DNA of 64,000 nucleotides from Enterocloster lavalensis (GTDB lineage: Bacteria > Bacillota > Clostridia > Lachnospirales > Lachnospiraceae). The translations under genes and the position numbers were made by a program. The DNA lies in assembly GCF_902364025.1 (NCBI RefSeq), contig NZ_CABJCG010000004.1:186001-250000 (forward strand), read 5' to 3'. This document shows, in pieces, positions 32,338 to 41,956 of this stretch. How positions within the stretch are numbered: the first letter of the stretch is position 1; each line of letters starts with the position of its first letter. The notes below the pieces were generated by a model that was given only the letters and a program-made list of their open reading frames with translations, searched no databases and was not told the DNA's origin.

Positions 32338-35024
32338 ATCCGCTCCCCGTCGGTCCACAACAGGATGGCCCCGCATTTTCCCGTCTCCAGGATGCGGCTC
32401 CCCCGCTCCCGCAGCCGTTCCAGCACCTTGGGCGACGGATGGCCGTAGGAATTCCCATTGCCGTAGGAGACGAGAACCAGTTTCGGCCCCAGCCGTTCCA
32501 GAAATTCCGGGCTGCTGGAGGTGTCCGAGCCGTGGTGAGCTGCCTTCAGCACCTGGATACCTGCCAGATCCCCCGGCCCGCAGGTCCGCAGCAGCCCGGC
32601 CTCGCAGCTGGCGTCCATATCCCCGGTGAGAAGCAGCCCAAACCGCCCGTAGGAGACCCGCACCGCCAGGGAATGCCGGTTCTTATCCGTGTCCGTCTCC
32701 TGCGCAGGATTACCCGCGTACAGGCAGGTGAACTGAAGGTCTCCCAGGCTGATCCGCTCCCCCGCCTCCATGTAGAGGACCTGCGCCCCGCAGACTCCTG
32801 CCGCCCGGACGAGCCCGGCATAGTGTTCCTGCCCTCTGGCCATCCGCGGAAGCACAAGGTTTCTGATCCTCACGCCGCCGCCCTCCATCAGTTCCAAAAG
32901 CCCGCTCACATGGTCCGAATCCCCATGGCTGACGATGGCGTAATCCACCGTCTCCACCGCCCTGCTCTCCAGATACGGCTTAAGACAGCGCTCCCCCAGC
33001 CCGCTCCGGCTGCTGCTTCCCCCGTCCACCAGCACCGTGCCCTCCGCGCAGGTGAACACCAGCCCGTCCCCCTGCCCCACGTCCAGACAGGTCACGGAGA
33101 GCCCGGCCTGGGGCCGCGGCAGCAATATGCAGAAACACAATATATACAGCAGGAACACGGCCACAAGTCCGCCCCAGCGAAAGCCCGGCGATTCTCCCGG
33201 CAGGCTTCCCGGCAACCTCCCCGGCAGGCTTCCCGGCAGCCTCCCCAGCAGGCTTCCCAGCAACTTCCCCGGCAGGCTTCCCAGCAACTTCCCCAGCAGG
33301 CTTCCCGGCGGCTTCCCCGCCAGGCTTCCCAGCAACCTCCCCGCCAGGCTTCCCGGCAACCTCCCCGCCGTTTTCCTCCCCACAACCACTCCCACCCCCA
33401 CCGCCATAACCGCCCCATAACCCAAAATCTGCCCCCAGTCCGGCCGTCCAACCAGCAGGCTGTACCCCGGAAGCCCGGAAAACAGCCCGCACAGCCCCTC
33501 ATACAATACCAGCACATAGTGCCCGGCCCCCACGGCCATCACTCCGGCGGGTTGGCAGAACCCGCCCAGCAGAATCCCCAAAATTCCCGAGTACACCAAC
33601 ACCGCGGCCAGGGGAACCACCAGCAGGTTCAGCACAAGCCCATAGATAGGATAGCGGAAATAGTGCCACACCGTGGCCGGAGCCAGAACCATCTGCACGC
33701 ACAAGCTGCAGATCAGCGTCCTCTGCCAGCCTTTTTCCGCCCCCAGCGCCTCGTTCAGCAGGCCGCCCAGCCCTCCGATGGCCCAGACCGCGCCGAAGGA
33801 GAGCTGAAACCCGCTCTGAAACAGCAGGTAAGGCTGCCGCCACAACAGCCACATTCCGGCAAGGCCCATGGCGGAGAGGCAGTCGTAGCTCCTGCCCAGA
33901 TACCCCGCCAGCCACAGACACAAAATCATCACCACCGCCCGCAGCGCCGAACCTGAGCCGCCGGTGAGAATCCCGTAGCTCACCACCAGCGCGCCCCCGA
34001 ACATTCCGGCCCGCCCCCGGTTCAGCCCCGCCTTTCGCAGCAGCAGATAAATCCCTCCGCCCACAATGGCCAGATGCTGTCCGCTCACCGCCAGCAGATG
34101 GGAGATACCGTGGCTTCGGTACATATCCTTCATCCCCTGATCCATGGAGGACTGGTCCCCCAGGACCACGGCCTTGAACACGCCCAGGTCGCCGGGCTCG
34201 CAGACGCGCTCCAACACCCGTGCGCACCACAGCCTAAACCGCCGTATTCCCTCGAAATACGGCGCCATCTCCCTGTCGGCCACCGTCAACTCCTCCCCGT
34301 ACAGACGGCAGGCCGCGCCCTTGGACCGGTAATAGCGGGCGAAATCAAACTCGCCCGGGTTGGTGGCTCCCGCCACCGCCTCCAGCTTCCCCCGCAGTCT
34401 GACCACCGAGCCGATTCCAACCGCGGCGCCGGAACCGGCTCCGCCACCAACCCGCACGCCAGATTCCAAACCGCCACCAACCCATGTGCCGGATTCCAAA
34501 CCGCCACCACCCCGTACGCCGGATCCCAAGTCTCCACCGGCCGCCACGCCGGAATCCGCATACACCACCACCCGCCCAAACTCCATCCCCTCTCTCCCCA
34601 CCTTCGCCGCCGCGTCCCGCAGCCACAGTTCCGTTTGATCCTCCTTCTCCTCCATCCTCTCCACGGTCCCGGTCAGACTCACCTTCACACCCGCGGTCTT
34701 ACCGGCCCAGGCCGCCTCCCCGTCCAACCGGTCCCGGACTCCCTGAGCCCGCCCGAATCCGGCCAGCAGCGTAGCCAAAAAAAGCAGAAGCACTCCAAAT
34801 CCAGTGCCTCTGCTCCGCCGCAGGCCGGGACCCGGGGCGCTTCGCGCCCCGTCCCCGGCTCCGTTCAATCTCCGTTTTGCCCTCCATTTCCCCAGCACCG
34901 CCGCCGCGCAGGCGGCGGCAAAAGCGCCGGTGATCCATGGAATTGCAGCCACATCCAGCAGAGCCAATACCTCTCCAAGTACGAAACTCCCTGCTAATCC
35001 AAGAAGCGGCCGTTTAATTGTCAT
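32304..35024 (-). CDS. comEC: ComEC/Rec2 DNA-uptake channel with repeat expansions
   Basis: About 906 residues. Order: two N-terminal helices, an OB-like DUF4131 domain (FDFARYYRSKGAACRLYG), the competence membrane domain (MYRSHGISHLLAVSGQHLAI), a linker, and a C-terminal metallo-beta-lactamase domain with VGQGDGLVF and VSHGDSDHVSG. It transports single-stranded DNA across the membrane in transformation. Two tandem repeats expand the protein: a 10-residue Gly-rich repeat in the OB domain (nt 34441-34560) and a 7-fold octapeptide in the linker (33199-33366). ATG at 35024 is used because AGAGGAG is adjacent, though spacing is tight. It starts 8 nt after the GerM stop. Confidence 0.9.
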   Translation of the reverse strand: MTIKRPLLGLAGSFVLGEVLALLDVAAIPWITGAFAAACAAAVLGKWRAKRRLNGAGDGARSAPGPGLRRSRGTGFGVLLLFLATLLAGFGRAQGVRDRLDGEAAWAGKTAGVKVSLTGTVERMEEKEDQTELWLRDAAAKVGREGMEFGRVVVYADSGVAAGGDLGSGVRGGGGLESGTWVGGGLESGVRVGGGAGSGAAVGIGSVVRLRGKLEAVAGATNPGEFDFARYYRSKGAACRLYGEELTVADREMAPYFEGIRRFRLWCARVLERVCEPGDLGVFKAVVLGDQSSMDQGMKDMYRSHGISHLLAVSGQHLAIVGGGIYLLLRKAGLNRGRAGMFGGALVVSYGILTGGSGSALRAVVMILCLWLAGYLGRSYDCLSAMGLAGMWLLWRQPYLLFQSGFQLSFGAVWAIGGLGGLLNEALGAEKGWQRTLICSLCVQMVLAPATVWHYFRYPIYGLVLNLLVVPLAAVLVYSGILGILLGGFCQPAGVMAVGAGHYVLVLYEGLCGLFSGLPGYSLLVGRPDWGQILGYGAVMAVGVGVVVGRKTAGRLPGSLAGRLLGSLAGKPPGSLLGKLLGSLPGKLLGSLLGRLPGSLPGRLPGSLPGESPGFRWGGLVAVFLLYILCFCILLPRPQAGLSVTCLDVGQGDGLVFTCAEGTVLVDGGSSSRSGLGERCLKPYLESRAVETVDYAIVSHGDSDHVSGLLELMEGGGVRIRNLVLPRMARGQEHYAGLVRAAGVCGAQVLYMEAGERISLGDLQFTCLYAGNPAQETDTDKNRHSLAVRVSYGRFGLLLTGDMDASCEAGLLRTCGPGDLAGIQVLKAAHHGSDTSSSPEFLERLGPKLVLVSYGNGNSYGHPSPKVLERLRERGSRILETGKCGAILLWTDGERMECRGWLGSDP
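33199..33366. repeat. 24-bp repeat, seven copies, inside comEC
   Basis: Consensus core GGCAGGCTTCCCGGCAAC on the plus strand, period exactly 24. On the coding strand each unit encodes G-[RK]-L-[PL]-G-S-L-x. It lies at residues about 553-608, between the membrane and metallo-beta-lactamase domains. Confidence 0.93.
34441..34560. repeat. 30-bp repeat, four copies, inside comEC
   Basis: Units start at 34441, 34471, 34501 and 34531, each beginning CCGCCACC or similar. They encode a Gly/Ser-rich decapeptide with GGGLESG, residues about 155-194, within the OB-like domain. Confidence 0.88.
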
Positions 35025-35031
35025 TCTCCTC

Positions 35032-35988
35032 TCACTGGGGTTCCCCGGAATACTCCTCGTTCCGCTCAAAGGCGGTGTTCAGCGACACCACATCCCGGAA
35101 CATCACGTCCTGGGAGCCGTTCACCAGAATCCGCACCTTGGTGACCGTGGTCAGCTCGCAGAGCGAATTCACGATGGAATAAATGGGGATATACTCATTT
35201 AACTCCGGTTTCACATTCAAAAACGTGGAATCAAAATTGATATAACACACGCTGTCGTTCACCGTCAGATTCAGAATCTTCAAATCCGCGGGCAGCGTGG
35301 CAAAGTGCCCTTCCTGCTCCGGCCCGTCGATCAGCTGTTCCACAATCAGCTGCTCCAGGGAAGTATTGATGTTGTGCACCACCTCCCGCTTCTCCTGCAC
35401 CAGCTTGCCGCCGTCTCCGTCGGCAAAATACAGGGTCAGCTCCGTCTTTTCGTAGGCGTTCACATTGCTGGTGTTCATGATAAAATCGCTGCCGGAGAGC
35501 ATACCCACCGGATTTCCGCTGCGGTCCATCAGCGGCTGGTCGGCGCAGTAGATATTGATGTAATCCACCCCGTCCACCTGGGTCAGCATCTTGGTCAGCG
35601 CGGCCCGGCAGAGGATCTCCCGCTCCGGCTTCATGCTGTTGTAATTGGCGTCAAAATACAGGTAGAGCACCTGATCCTTCCGGGTGAATTTCTGGAAAAC
35701 CACCTTGTCCGACAGTGCCGGCTGGCTGTCCACATCCGCCGGAACCTCCTGAAACTGCTCCATCAGCTCCGCGATGATACCGTCCGCGTCCTTAGCCTGG
35801 GGCCGGTAGGGCTGGGGCGCCAGGCGGGTGGTGGAGGAATCCAGATAATACACCAGGTACTCCCCCTCCTCCAGCGGCTTCTCCTCGTCCGCCATGGGCT
35901 GACAGCCTCCCAGCAGCAAAGCGGACATGGCCCACAGGATCAGGCAAAGATACTTCACAGGCCTCGTCCATCTGCACATTTCTCTCAT
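35032..35988 (-). CDS. GerM-domain lipoprotein
   Basis: 318 residues. The N-terminal signal ends in a lipobox ALLLGGC, so the mature protein is probably lipid-anchored outside the membrane. Two GerM-type domains follow, with VLYLYFDANYNSM plus REILCRAALTKMLTQVDGVDYINIY, and VCYINFDSTFLNV plus YSIVNSLCELTTVTKVRILVNG. GerM proteins act in sporulation or germination in bacilli; the role here is unknown. ATG overlaps the histidine kinase stop (ATGA), with GGAGG at 7 nt. Confidence 0.88.
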   Translation of the reverse strand: MREMCRWTRPVKYLCLILWAMSALLLGGCQPMADEEKPLEEGEYLVYYLDSSTTRLAPQPYRPQAKDADGIIAELMEQFQEVPADVDSQPALSDKVVFQKFTRKDQVLYLYFDANYNSMKPEREILCRAALTKMLTQVDGVDYINIYCADQPLMDRSGNPVGMLSGSDFIMNTSNVNAYEKTELTLYFADGDGGKLVQEKREVVHNINTSLEQLIVEQLIDGPEQEGHFATLPADLKILNLTVNDSVCYINFDSTFLNVKPELNEYIPIYSIVNSLCELTTVTKVRILVNGSQDVMFRDVVSLNTAFERNEEYSGEPQ

Positions 35989-37454
35989 GGTCTGGCCTCC
36001 TGTCTCACAATATAAGTCAGCGGAATCCGCATGGCAAAGGTGGTTCCCTCCCCGGGCACGCTCTCCACGTCGATGACGCCCCGGTGCATCTGCACCACAT
36101 TTTTGGTGATGGCAAGACCCAGACCCGTGCCGCCCACCTCTCTGGACCGGGCCTTGTCCACCCGGAAAAAGCGGTCGAAAATGTGATCCAGTGCGTCCTC
36201 CGGAATCCCGATCCCGGAATCCGCAACCTTAATGTAAAAATACTTGTGGTCCGCATCCAGCGTAACCCGCACCCAGCCTGAATCCACGTTGTATTTGATA
36301 GCGTTCTCCACCAGGTTGGTGATGGCCAGGGACATTTTCACCTCGTCCACATCCGCCGTCACCTCCCGCATGCTCTCCAGAATCAGCTCCACGTTCCCGC
36401 GCTTGGCGATGGGCCGCAGGCGTTTTAAAATCATTTCCAGCTGCCGGTTGATGTTCACCTGGGCGATGTTCATCTGGCTCTCCGCGGATTTGTCCATCTT
36501 CACCAGGGTCAGCAGGTCCTCGATGATCTGATTCTCCCGGTCGATCTCATCGGAAATGTCAGCCATAAACTCCCGGTACAGCTCCACCGGCACCTCCTCC
36601 ATGCCCATCAGCGAGTCGGCCAGCACCCGGATGGAGGTGATGGGCGTTTTCAGCTCGTGGGACACATTGGAAACGAACTCCTGGCGGGACTGGTCCACCG
36701 CCTTCAGCTTGGTCAGGGACTTCTTCACCGCCTGGCTGAGCAGGCTGGTCTCCCGGTAGGTGTCCACCGTGATGTCGGACTCCAGATCCCCCTGCGCCAC
36801 CCGGTCAAACGCCTTCTGAAGCTGACGGAAGGGGCCAAACACCATGTACACCAGGGTCAGTCCCAGCACCACCAGAATCACCATGGCAAACATCAGGAAA
36901 AAGTTGATCTTCCCCTCCATCAGGTCCGTCAGCGTGCTGATATTCTCTGTGGAAGCCGTCACCACGATCACGCCGTCGATATTTTTATCCGACTGCGGGT
37001 CGTAGACCGGGATCGTCTGGGCAAAATACCCCATCTGCTTGTTGTAGTGATTGCTGTTCTCCCCTTTAAAGCATTTAATCACCTCTTCCGAGATGTAAAA
37101 CTTGCCGCCCGCCAGATTGAACGTGTCCTTCACCACCCGGAAGTTCCGGTTGACGAGCACCACGCGCCCGTTGAAAATATCCGCGATGGCCTGCATCTGC
37201 GTCTCGATCTGACCGTTGTCCTTGCCCTCGGCGGCCATATACCCCAGCCGCGTCATCTTGTTGCTCAGAATCACGCACTGGTTCTGGATCTCAATGCTTC
37301 TGGCATCCAACTGCGCCTGTTGAAACGACCCCAGCATCACCTTTCCCTGTATGAAAAGCGGCACCACCCCCAGGACGATCACGATCGCCGCCAGGGGTAG
37401 GCGTATGCTGAGGCCGTATGCCTTTATTTTTTTCCACAATTTACCTTGTTTCAA
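35985..37454 (-). CDS. Membrane sensor histidine kinase, no adjacent response regulator
   Basis: 489 residues. Two membrane helices (about 17-36 and 185-210) frame an extracellular sensor; a HAMP follows, then the H-box FVSNVSHELKTPITSIRVLAD, N-box NLVENAIKYN, DSGIGIPEDALDHIFDRFF and GTGLGLAI. It starts with TTG at 37454, immediately after the DegV stop and 9 nt after GAGGAG. It is coupled to a GerM lipoprotein, which may modulate sensing. No response regulator gene is visible next to it, so its partner is elsewhere. Confidence 0.9.
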   Translation of the reverse strand: MKQGKLWKKIKAYGLSIRLPLAAIVIVLGVVPLFIQGKVMLGSFQQAQLDARSIEIQNQCVILSNKMTRLGYMAAEGKDNGQIETQMQAIADIFNGRVVLVNRNFRVVKDTFNLAGGKFYISEEVIKCFKGENSNHYNKQMGYFAQTIPVYDPQSDKNIDGVIVVTASTENISTLTDLMEGKINFFLMFAMVILVVLGLTLVYMVFGPFRQLQKAFDRVAQGDLESDITVDTYRETSLLSQAVKKSLTKLKAVDQSRQEFVSNVSHELKTPITSIRVLADSLMGMEEVPVELYREFMADISDEIDRENQIIEDLLTLVKMDKSAESQMNIAQVNINRQLEMILKRLRPIAKRGNVELILESMREVTADVDEVKMSLAITNLVENAIKYNVDSGWVRVTLDADHKYFYIKVADSGIGIPEDALDHIFDRFFRVDKARSREVGGTGLGLAITKNVVQMHRGVIDVESVPGEGTTFAMRIPLTYIVRQEARP

Positions 37455-38324
37455 CTATTCCAGCTCCTCCAGCTTTTTGGTGCAGGCGATGGCCAGAGCG
37501 CCCGGCCCGATGTGGCAGGCGATGCTTAAAGGAAGGCGGTCCATATAGGCCGGCGTGCCCGGATACAGCTCCATGATGGAGTCCATAAACTCCCTGGCCG
37601 CCGCGTCGTTTAAAGTGTGGGCAAACTGTAAATACGTGTGCCTGGCCTCCTTATCCAAGAACCGCTCCTCCAGATCGTGGGCCAGCGCCGTGGTCATGGT
37701 CAGCTTGGCCTGTTTGATGGTTCTGGCCTTGGAAAACGCGTCCAGCTTCTCGCCGTCAATGGTAAGCACCGGCTTGATCTTGAGCAGCGTTCCCAGAGCC
37801 GCGGCCGCCGGTGTGATGCGTCCACCCTTTTTCAGATATTTCAGCGTATCCACCGTGATGTAGATGATGGAATCCCTGTGAGTCCGCTCTAAAATCTCCC
37901 GAATCTGCTCCGCGCTGTATCCCTTCGCCGCCAGGTCCCTGGCGTCCAGGGCGGACTGGCGCTGCGTCACGGAAATGCGGTGGTTGTTCACCACCTGCAC
38001 CCGGCCGTCATAGTCCTCGGCCAGCATGCGCGCCGTCTGGCAGGCCCCGCTGAGCCCGCTGGACATGGGGATGTGCACCACGGCATCGTAATCCTTTAAC
38101 AGGCCGTCCCACAGATCCGTCACCGCCTTGGGCGAGGGCTGGGAGGTGGAAATGTCCGCACCGGCGTTCATGCGCTGGTAGAACTCCTCCTGACTCAAAT
38201 CAATGTCCTCAAAATAGGTCTCCCCATCGATCATAAACGGCATGGGGAGCACGGATATGCCTAACTCCGTCCCCTGCTCCTGGGTGATGCCGCTGTTACT
38301 GTCGGTAACAATCGCTACTCTCAT
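37455..38324 (-). CDS. DegV-family fatty-acid-binding protein
   Basis: 289 residues: VAIVTDSNSGITQEQGTELGISVLPM at the N-terminus, ISTSQPSPKAVTDLW and HIPMSSGLSGACQTARMLAEDY as lipid-binding segments, and a C-terminal DRLPLSIACHIGPGALAIAC. Family members (FakB) bind fatty acids and present them to the kinase FakA. The start ATG is at 38324; GGAG lies 13-14 nt upstream, rather far. Its stop abuts the kinase start. Confidence 0.9.
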   Translation of the reverse strand: MRVAIVTDSNSGITQEQGTELGISVLPMPFMIDGETYFEDIDLSQEEFYQRMNAGADISTSQPSPKAVTDLWDGLLKDYDAVVHIPMSSGLSGACQTARMLAEDYDGRVQVVNNHRISVTQRQSALDARDLAAKGYSAEQIREILERTHRDSIIYITVDTLKYLKKGGRITPAAAALGTLLKIKPVLTIDGEKLDAFSKARTIKQAKLTMTTALAHDLEERFLDKEARHTYLQFAHTLNDAAAREFMDSIMELYPGTPAYMDRLPLSIACHIGPGALAIACTKKLEELE

Positions 38325-38358
38325 AATGAACTTTGTCTCTCCTTACTATAATTAATCC

Positions 38359-38399
38359 GCCCGATCCCCTGATGCGGCCTCTCAGCCGCCGGATCGGGC
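38359..38399 (-). terminator. Hairpin after the ABC exporter gene
   Basis: CCCGATCC/GGATCGGG outer and GCGGC/GCCGC inner stems. The downstream T-run is poor on the minus strand (GGATTAATTATAG). Confidence 0.5.
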
Positions 38400-38421
38400 C
38401 GGTCCTGCGTCAACTTCCTGT

Positions 38422-40182
38422 TTACTCTGCCGCCTCCTGATCCGCCATGTTGGCCGAGGTGTACAGCTGGTAATAGATTCCCCGCTGCTTCATCAGGGTC
38501 TCATGATTACCTTCCTCCACAATCCGGCTGCCCGAAAGAACCAGAATCCGGTCCGCGCCCTGGATTGTGGTCAGGCGATGGGCAATGGTCAGGGTTGTTC
38601 TGCCCGCTGCCAGCTTGTCCAACGACTCCGCCACCAGGTGCTCGCTCTCGTTGTCCAGCGCCGCAGTGGCCTCGTCCAGCACCACCAGCTTGGGCGCCCG
38701 CAGCATCACCCGGGCGATGCTGATTCGCTGCTTCTGTCCGCCCGACAGCTTGACGCCCCGCTCGCCCACATAGGTGTCATAGCCGTCCTTTAAGCCCTCG
38801 ATAAACTCATGGGCCCCGGCCATCTTCGCGGCCCGGACAACCTCCTCCCGGGTGGCCCCGGGCTTGCCGTAGGCGATATTCTCGTAAACGCTGCCGGAGA
38901 AGAGGTACACGTCCTGCTGCACCACGCCCACATTGCTGCGCAGGCTTTCCAGCGTCACGTTTCGGATATTCTGTCCGTCCAGCAGAATCTCCCCTTCCGT
39001 GGGGTCATAGAAACGCGGGATCAGGTTGCACAGCGTGGTCTTTCCGCCTCCGGACGGGCCCACTAACGCCACCTTCTCCCCCGGTTTGATGGTCAGGTTG
39101 ATATCGGAGAGCACCGGCGTGTGGTCGTCCGGGTACTCGAAGGACACGTGTTTGAACGTGATCTCGCCCTCCACGTCCCGCAGCGGCACCGCTCCCTCCT
39201 CGTCGAAAATATCGATGTTGGCATCCATCAGCTCGGTAAAACGCTCGATGCCCGTCATTCCCCTCTGGAACTGCTCCGCAAACTCGATGATGCGCCGGAT
39301 CGTGGACAGCAGCGTGGTCACATAGAGCGTGTACGCCACCAGGTCCGCGGGCATGATCAGTCCTTTGATCATGAAAATACCGCCGGCCACAATCACCACC
39401 ACATACATCAGCCCGTCGAACATGCGGATGGTATTCTGGAACGCCGCCATGTACTTGTAGGTCTGGCGCTTGATCTTTAAGAATTCCTGGTTGTCGCGGT
39501 TGAACTTGCCGATCTCCACCGCCTCATTTGCAAAGGCCCGAACCACCTTGTTGCCTAACAGGCTGTCCTCAATGCGCGCATTTAATTCACCGATGTGGTT
39601 TCTCTGCCGCTTAAAGGCCTTTCTCACCTGCAGGTTAAAATAGGAGCAGGACACCGCCATAACCGGAATCAGCACAAAAATGATCACAGTCAGCAGCACA
39701 TTGATCCGCGCCAGAATCACAAAGGACACCACCGTCTTGACAAAGGCGATAAAAAACTCCTCCGGGCAGTGGTGGGCGAACTCCGTCACGTCGAACAGAT
39801 CGCTGGTAATCCGGGACATAATCTGTCCCACCTTGGTATTGTTGAAATAATTGTCCGACAGCTTCTGCAAGTGGGCGAAGGCGTCCTCCCGCATATCCGT
39901 CTCGATGGAGGCTCCCATCACATGGCCCGTGTAAGCCATGTAAAAGCTGGCCATGCCGTCGATGATGCGCAGCACAAAATAGAGCGCTCCGATGGTCACG
40001 ATGGTCTGTACGGTCAGGGCGGACAGATCGTTCATACCAAGATTGGTAATATAGCGAAGAATCAGGGGCAGCACCAGCTCGCAGACGGTCGTGAGCGCGG
40101 CGCAGAACAGATCCATTATCATAATCCCCATATAATTTCGGTAGTAGGGGACAAATCGTTTTAACAGGGTGCTAGTTTTCAT
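38422..40182 (-). CDS. ABC exporter, fused membrane and ATPase domains
   Basis: 586 residues. The N-terminal six-helix membrane domain is followed by an ATPase with Walker A GPSGGGKTTLCNLIPRFYDP, Q-loop VGVVQQDVYLF, signature LSGGQKQRISIARVML and Walker B LVVLDEATAALD. It resembles MsbA/BmrA-type homodimeric exporters of lipids or drugs. ATG at 40182 with GGAG at 8 nt. It stands alone between two hairpins. Confidence 0.92.
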   Translation of the reverse strand: MKTSTLLKRFVPYYRNYMGIMIMDLFCAALTTVCELVLPLILRYITNLGMNDLSALTVQTIVTIGALYFVLRIIDGMASFYMAYTGHVMGASIETDMREDAFAHLQKLSDNYFNNTKVGQIMSRITSDLFDVTEFAHHCPEEFFIAFVKTVVSFVILARINVLLTVIIFVLIPVMAVSCSYFNLQVRKAFKRQRNHIGELNARIEDSLLGNKVVRAFANEAVEIGKFNRDNQEFLKIKRQTYKYMAAFQNTIRMFDGLMYVVVIVAGGIFMIKGLIMPADLVAYTLYVTTLLSTIRRIIEFAEQFQRGMTGIERFTELMDANIDIFDEEGAVPLRDVEGEITFKHVSFEYPDDHTPVLSDINLTIKPGEKVALVGPSGGGKTTLCNLIPRFYDPTEGEILLDGQNIRNVTLESLRSNVGVVQQDVYLFSGSVYENIAYGKPGATREEVVRAAKMAGAHEFIEGLKDGYDTYVGERGVKLSGGQKQRISIARVMLRAPKLVVLDEATAALDNESEHLVAESLDKLAAGRTTLTIAHRLTTIQGADRILVLSGSRIVEEGNHETLMKQRGIYYQLYTSANMADQEAAE

Positions 40183-40301
40183 CTCTTTTCTCCAAATTTC
40201 CGGACCCGGTGATGTTTACTAGTGTATCACAAAACCGCGCCTTTTTCCACAGGAAAAGCATAACCTTTTCGGTCAATTCCCATTGCTTCCAATAACGCCA
40301 A

Positions 40302-40340
40302 AGAGGACGCCCGTTTCCGGGACATCCTCTGGATTTTTTC
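40302..40340. terminator. Hairpin terminator after the DUF6672-type gene
   Basis: AGAGGA/TCCTCT with inner CCCG/CGGG. On the plus strand TTTTTT follows; on the minus strand TTTGGCG follows, so it may work both ways. Confidence 0.6.
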
Positions 40341-40370
40341 TTAATATTAATACTGCCTCAAGCGCAACGC

Positions 40371-40832
40371 TTAGAACTCCGCGTCGATACCAAACTCGTC
40401 CACGTTCTCCTCGCTGGTCTCAGACTCCACAGGCTCGATCACGAACTCCGACATACATACGTCGCCGGGAAGGCCCGACATGCAGGCCGGAAGGTTGATG
40501 GCGATTCCGTCCATGTTGTAGGGCAGATTGAGCGTCACCTCCACGGTTTCCTCGGGGCCGCCCTTCTCCCGGGTGATCGCCAGGGTCATGGTGAATTTCT
40601 GGCCGATGTTGGTGGCCATACCTCTGTCCTTGTCCCGAAGCTTTGCAACCCGTTCGCCGTCCACATACACATCCACTTTATAGAACGAATTATAGGTCTG
40701 GCCGTCGTACTCTATGGTCTTGTTGTCCATATAAACGGTGTGGCCGCGGCCGATGACCATCATGGAAGCTGCAATGATGAGCAGGAGCAGGATAGCGCCT
40801 ACCCTGAATATAATAGCTCGTCTGTTTTTCAC
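40371..40832 (-). CDS. Membrane-anchored DUF6672-like protein of the ABC operon
   Basis: 153 residues. One N-terminal membrane helix (about 9-27) is followed by an extracytoplasmic domain with HTVYMDNKTIEYDGQTYNSFYKVDVYVDGERVAK and LPACMSGLPGDVCMSEFVIEP. The two Cys could form a disulfide. It ends in a short acidic tail. Similar small proteins accompany DUF3798-type ABC importers, so it may be an accessory subunit. It begins 2 nt after the permease stop. Family name is from memory and less sure than the gene itself. Confidence 0.65.
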   Translation of the reverse strand: MKNRRAIIFRVGAILLLLIIAASMMVIGRGHTVYMDNKTIEYDGQTYNSFYKVDVYVDGERVAKLRDKDRGMATNIGQKFTMTLAITREKGGPEETVEVTLNLPYNMDGIAINLPACMSGLPGDVCMSEFVIEPVESETSEENVDEFGIDAEF

Positions 40833-40834
40833 TT

Positions 40835-41956
40835 CTACTCCTCCTCACTCTGATCAAGCTTCAACTGTTCGCCGGCTTTGCCCTTGGCGATCCGCTTTTT
40901 CGTCTCGTACATAATAAGAGCAAGGGTGATAACACCGTAGGAAACGAACACACGGAAATATTCACCGATCATGGAGTCGCCCGTGATCTTCGCGCCCGCC
41001 GACGGAGCCACAATGAACATCAGATGGAACAGGACAACGCCCAGAAACGCATTGCCGATGGACGCCTTGTCCACGGAAGCTCCTCCTACCAGCAGCGCTG
41101 CGATACAGAACATACCGATCTGCGTGTGGGAACTGTAGGTAGCGATATTTCCCATATTCTGTAAATAGATCACCATGCCGATGCCCGCGCAGACCGTGGA
41201 CAGCACGATGGCGATAATTCTGGTTCTCTCAACCTTGATACCGGCGTCCCGGGCCACATCCATATCCTGGCCAACCGCACGCATGTCCTGGCCCAGCTTG
41301 GTCTTGCGGAACCAGATGATGAACAGGCACAGCAGGCCGGTGATGAGCAGGGTCAGTACCGGAATCTTTACGCCGCCGATGCGGATGGCCCACAGGTTAT
41401 CCAGGGCCTGACGCATGTTCAACAGGCTGACCGTGTTGCGGATGCCGTAACCTCTGGGCAGCTTGATGGAGGCGTGTTTGATGGGGATCACAGGACCCAT
41501 CATGTACAGCACCACCAGCTGGTACAGACCGTTCATGAAAAAGGCGATGATATAGCTGGTGATCATCTCGCGGCCCTTGGCCATGTTGAGCATCTTTCCG
41601 CAGAAAAGGCCCAGCAGCACGGAGATCGGAATGGAAATGATCACGGCCAGCACCATGCCGGGAATCCCCCAGATTTGCCAGTCCGCGGCAAAGATCAGTC
41701 CGATCTGCCCGGCCATGGCGCCCAGGGTCATACCGAAGTTCAGACCCATGCCGGCCATGATGGGGATCAGCAGGCTGAGGATCAAAAACGTGTTCCGGCC
41801 CATTCTGGTGAGAATCTCGTTGATCAGATACCCCGGCGAGAAGCCGGATACCGGTATGCAGACGGCGCAGATCAGGATAAACATGATCGGCACTGAGTTA
41901 TTGCGAAGCAGTTCCAGGGGGCTTTTCGCTCCATTCTTTTTTTGTTTTGTACTCAT
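40835..41956 (-). CDS. ABC importer permease (BPD_transp_2), second of two
   Basis: 373 residues with about ten hydrophobic segments. The conserved loop RAVGQDMDVARDAGIKVERTRIIAIVLSTVCAGIG is the coupling region of RbsC/Nup-type permeases, and GGASVDKASIGNAFLG is typical near the end. It overlaps the preceding permease gene by 4 nt. It would pair with the neighbouring permease as a heterodimer. Confidence 0.9.
   Translation of the reverse strand: MSTKQKKNGAKSPLELLRNNSVPIMFILICAVCIPVSGFSPGYLINEILTRMGRNTFLILSLLIPIMAGMGLNFGMTLGAMAGQIGLIFAADWQIWGIPGMVLAVIISIPISVLLGLFCGKMLNMAKGREMITSYIIAFFMNGLYQLVVLYMMGPVIPIKHASIKLPRGYGIRNTVSLLNMRQALDNLWAIRIGGVKIPVLTLLITGLLCLFIIWFRKTKLGQDMRAVGQDMDVARDAGIKVERTRIIAIVLSTVCAGIGMVIYLQNMGNIATYSSHTQIGMFCIAALLVGGASVDKASIGNAFLGVVLFHLMFIVAPSAGAKITGDSMIGEYFRVFVSYGVITLALIMYETKKRIAKGKAGEQLKLDQSEEE

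Noticed and set aside
35985..37454. Complete two-component system
   Set aside because: No response-regulator receiver gene is found beside the kinase in either direction.
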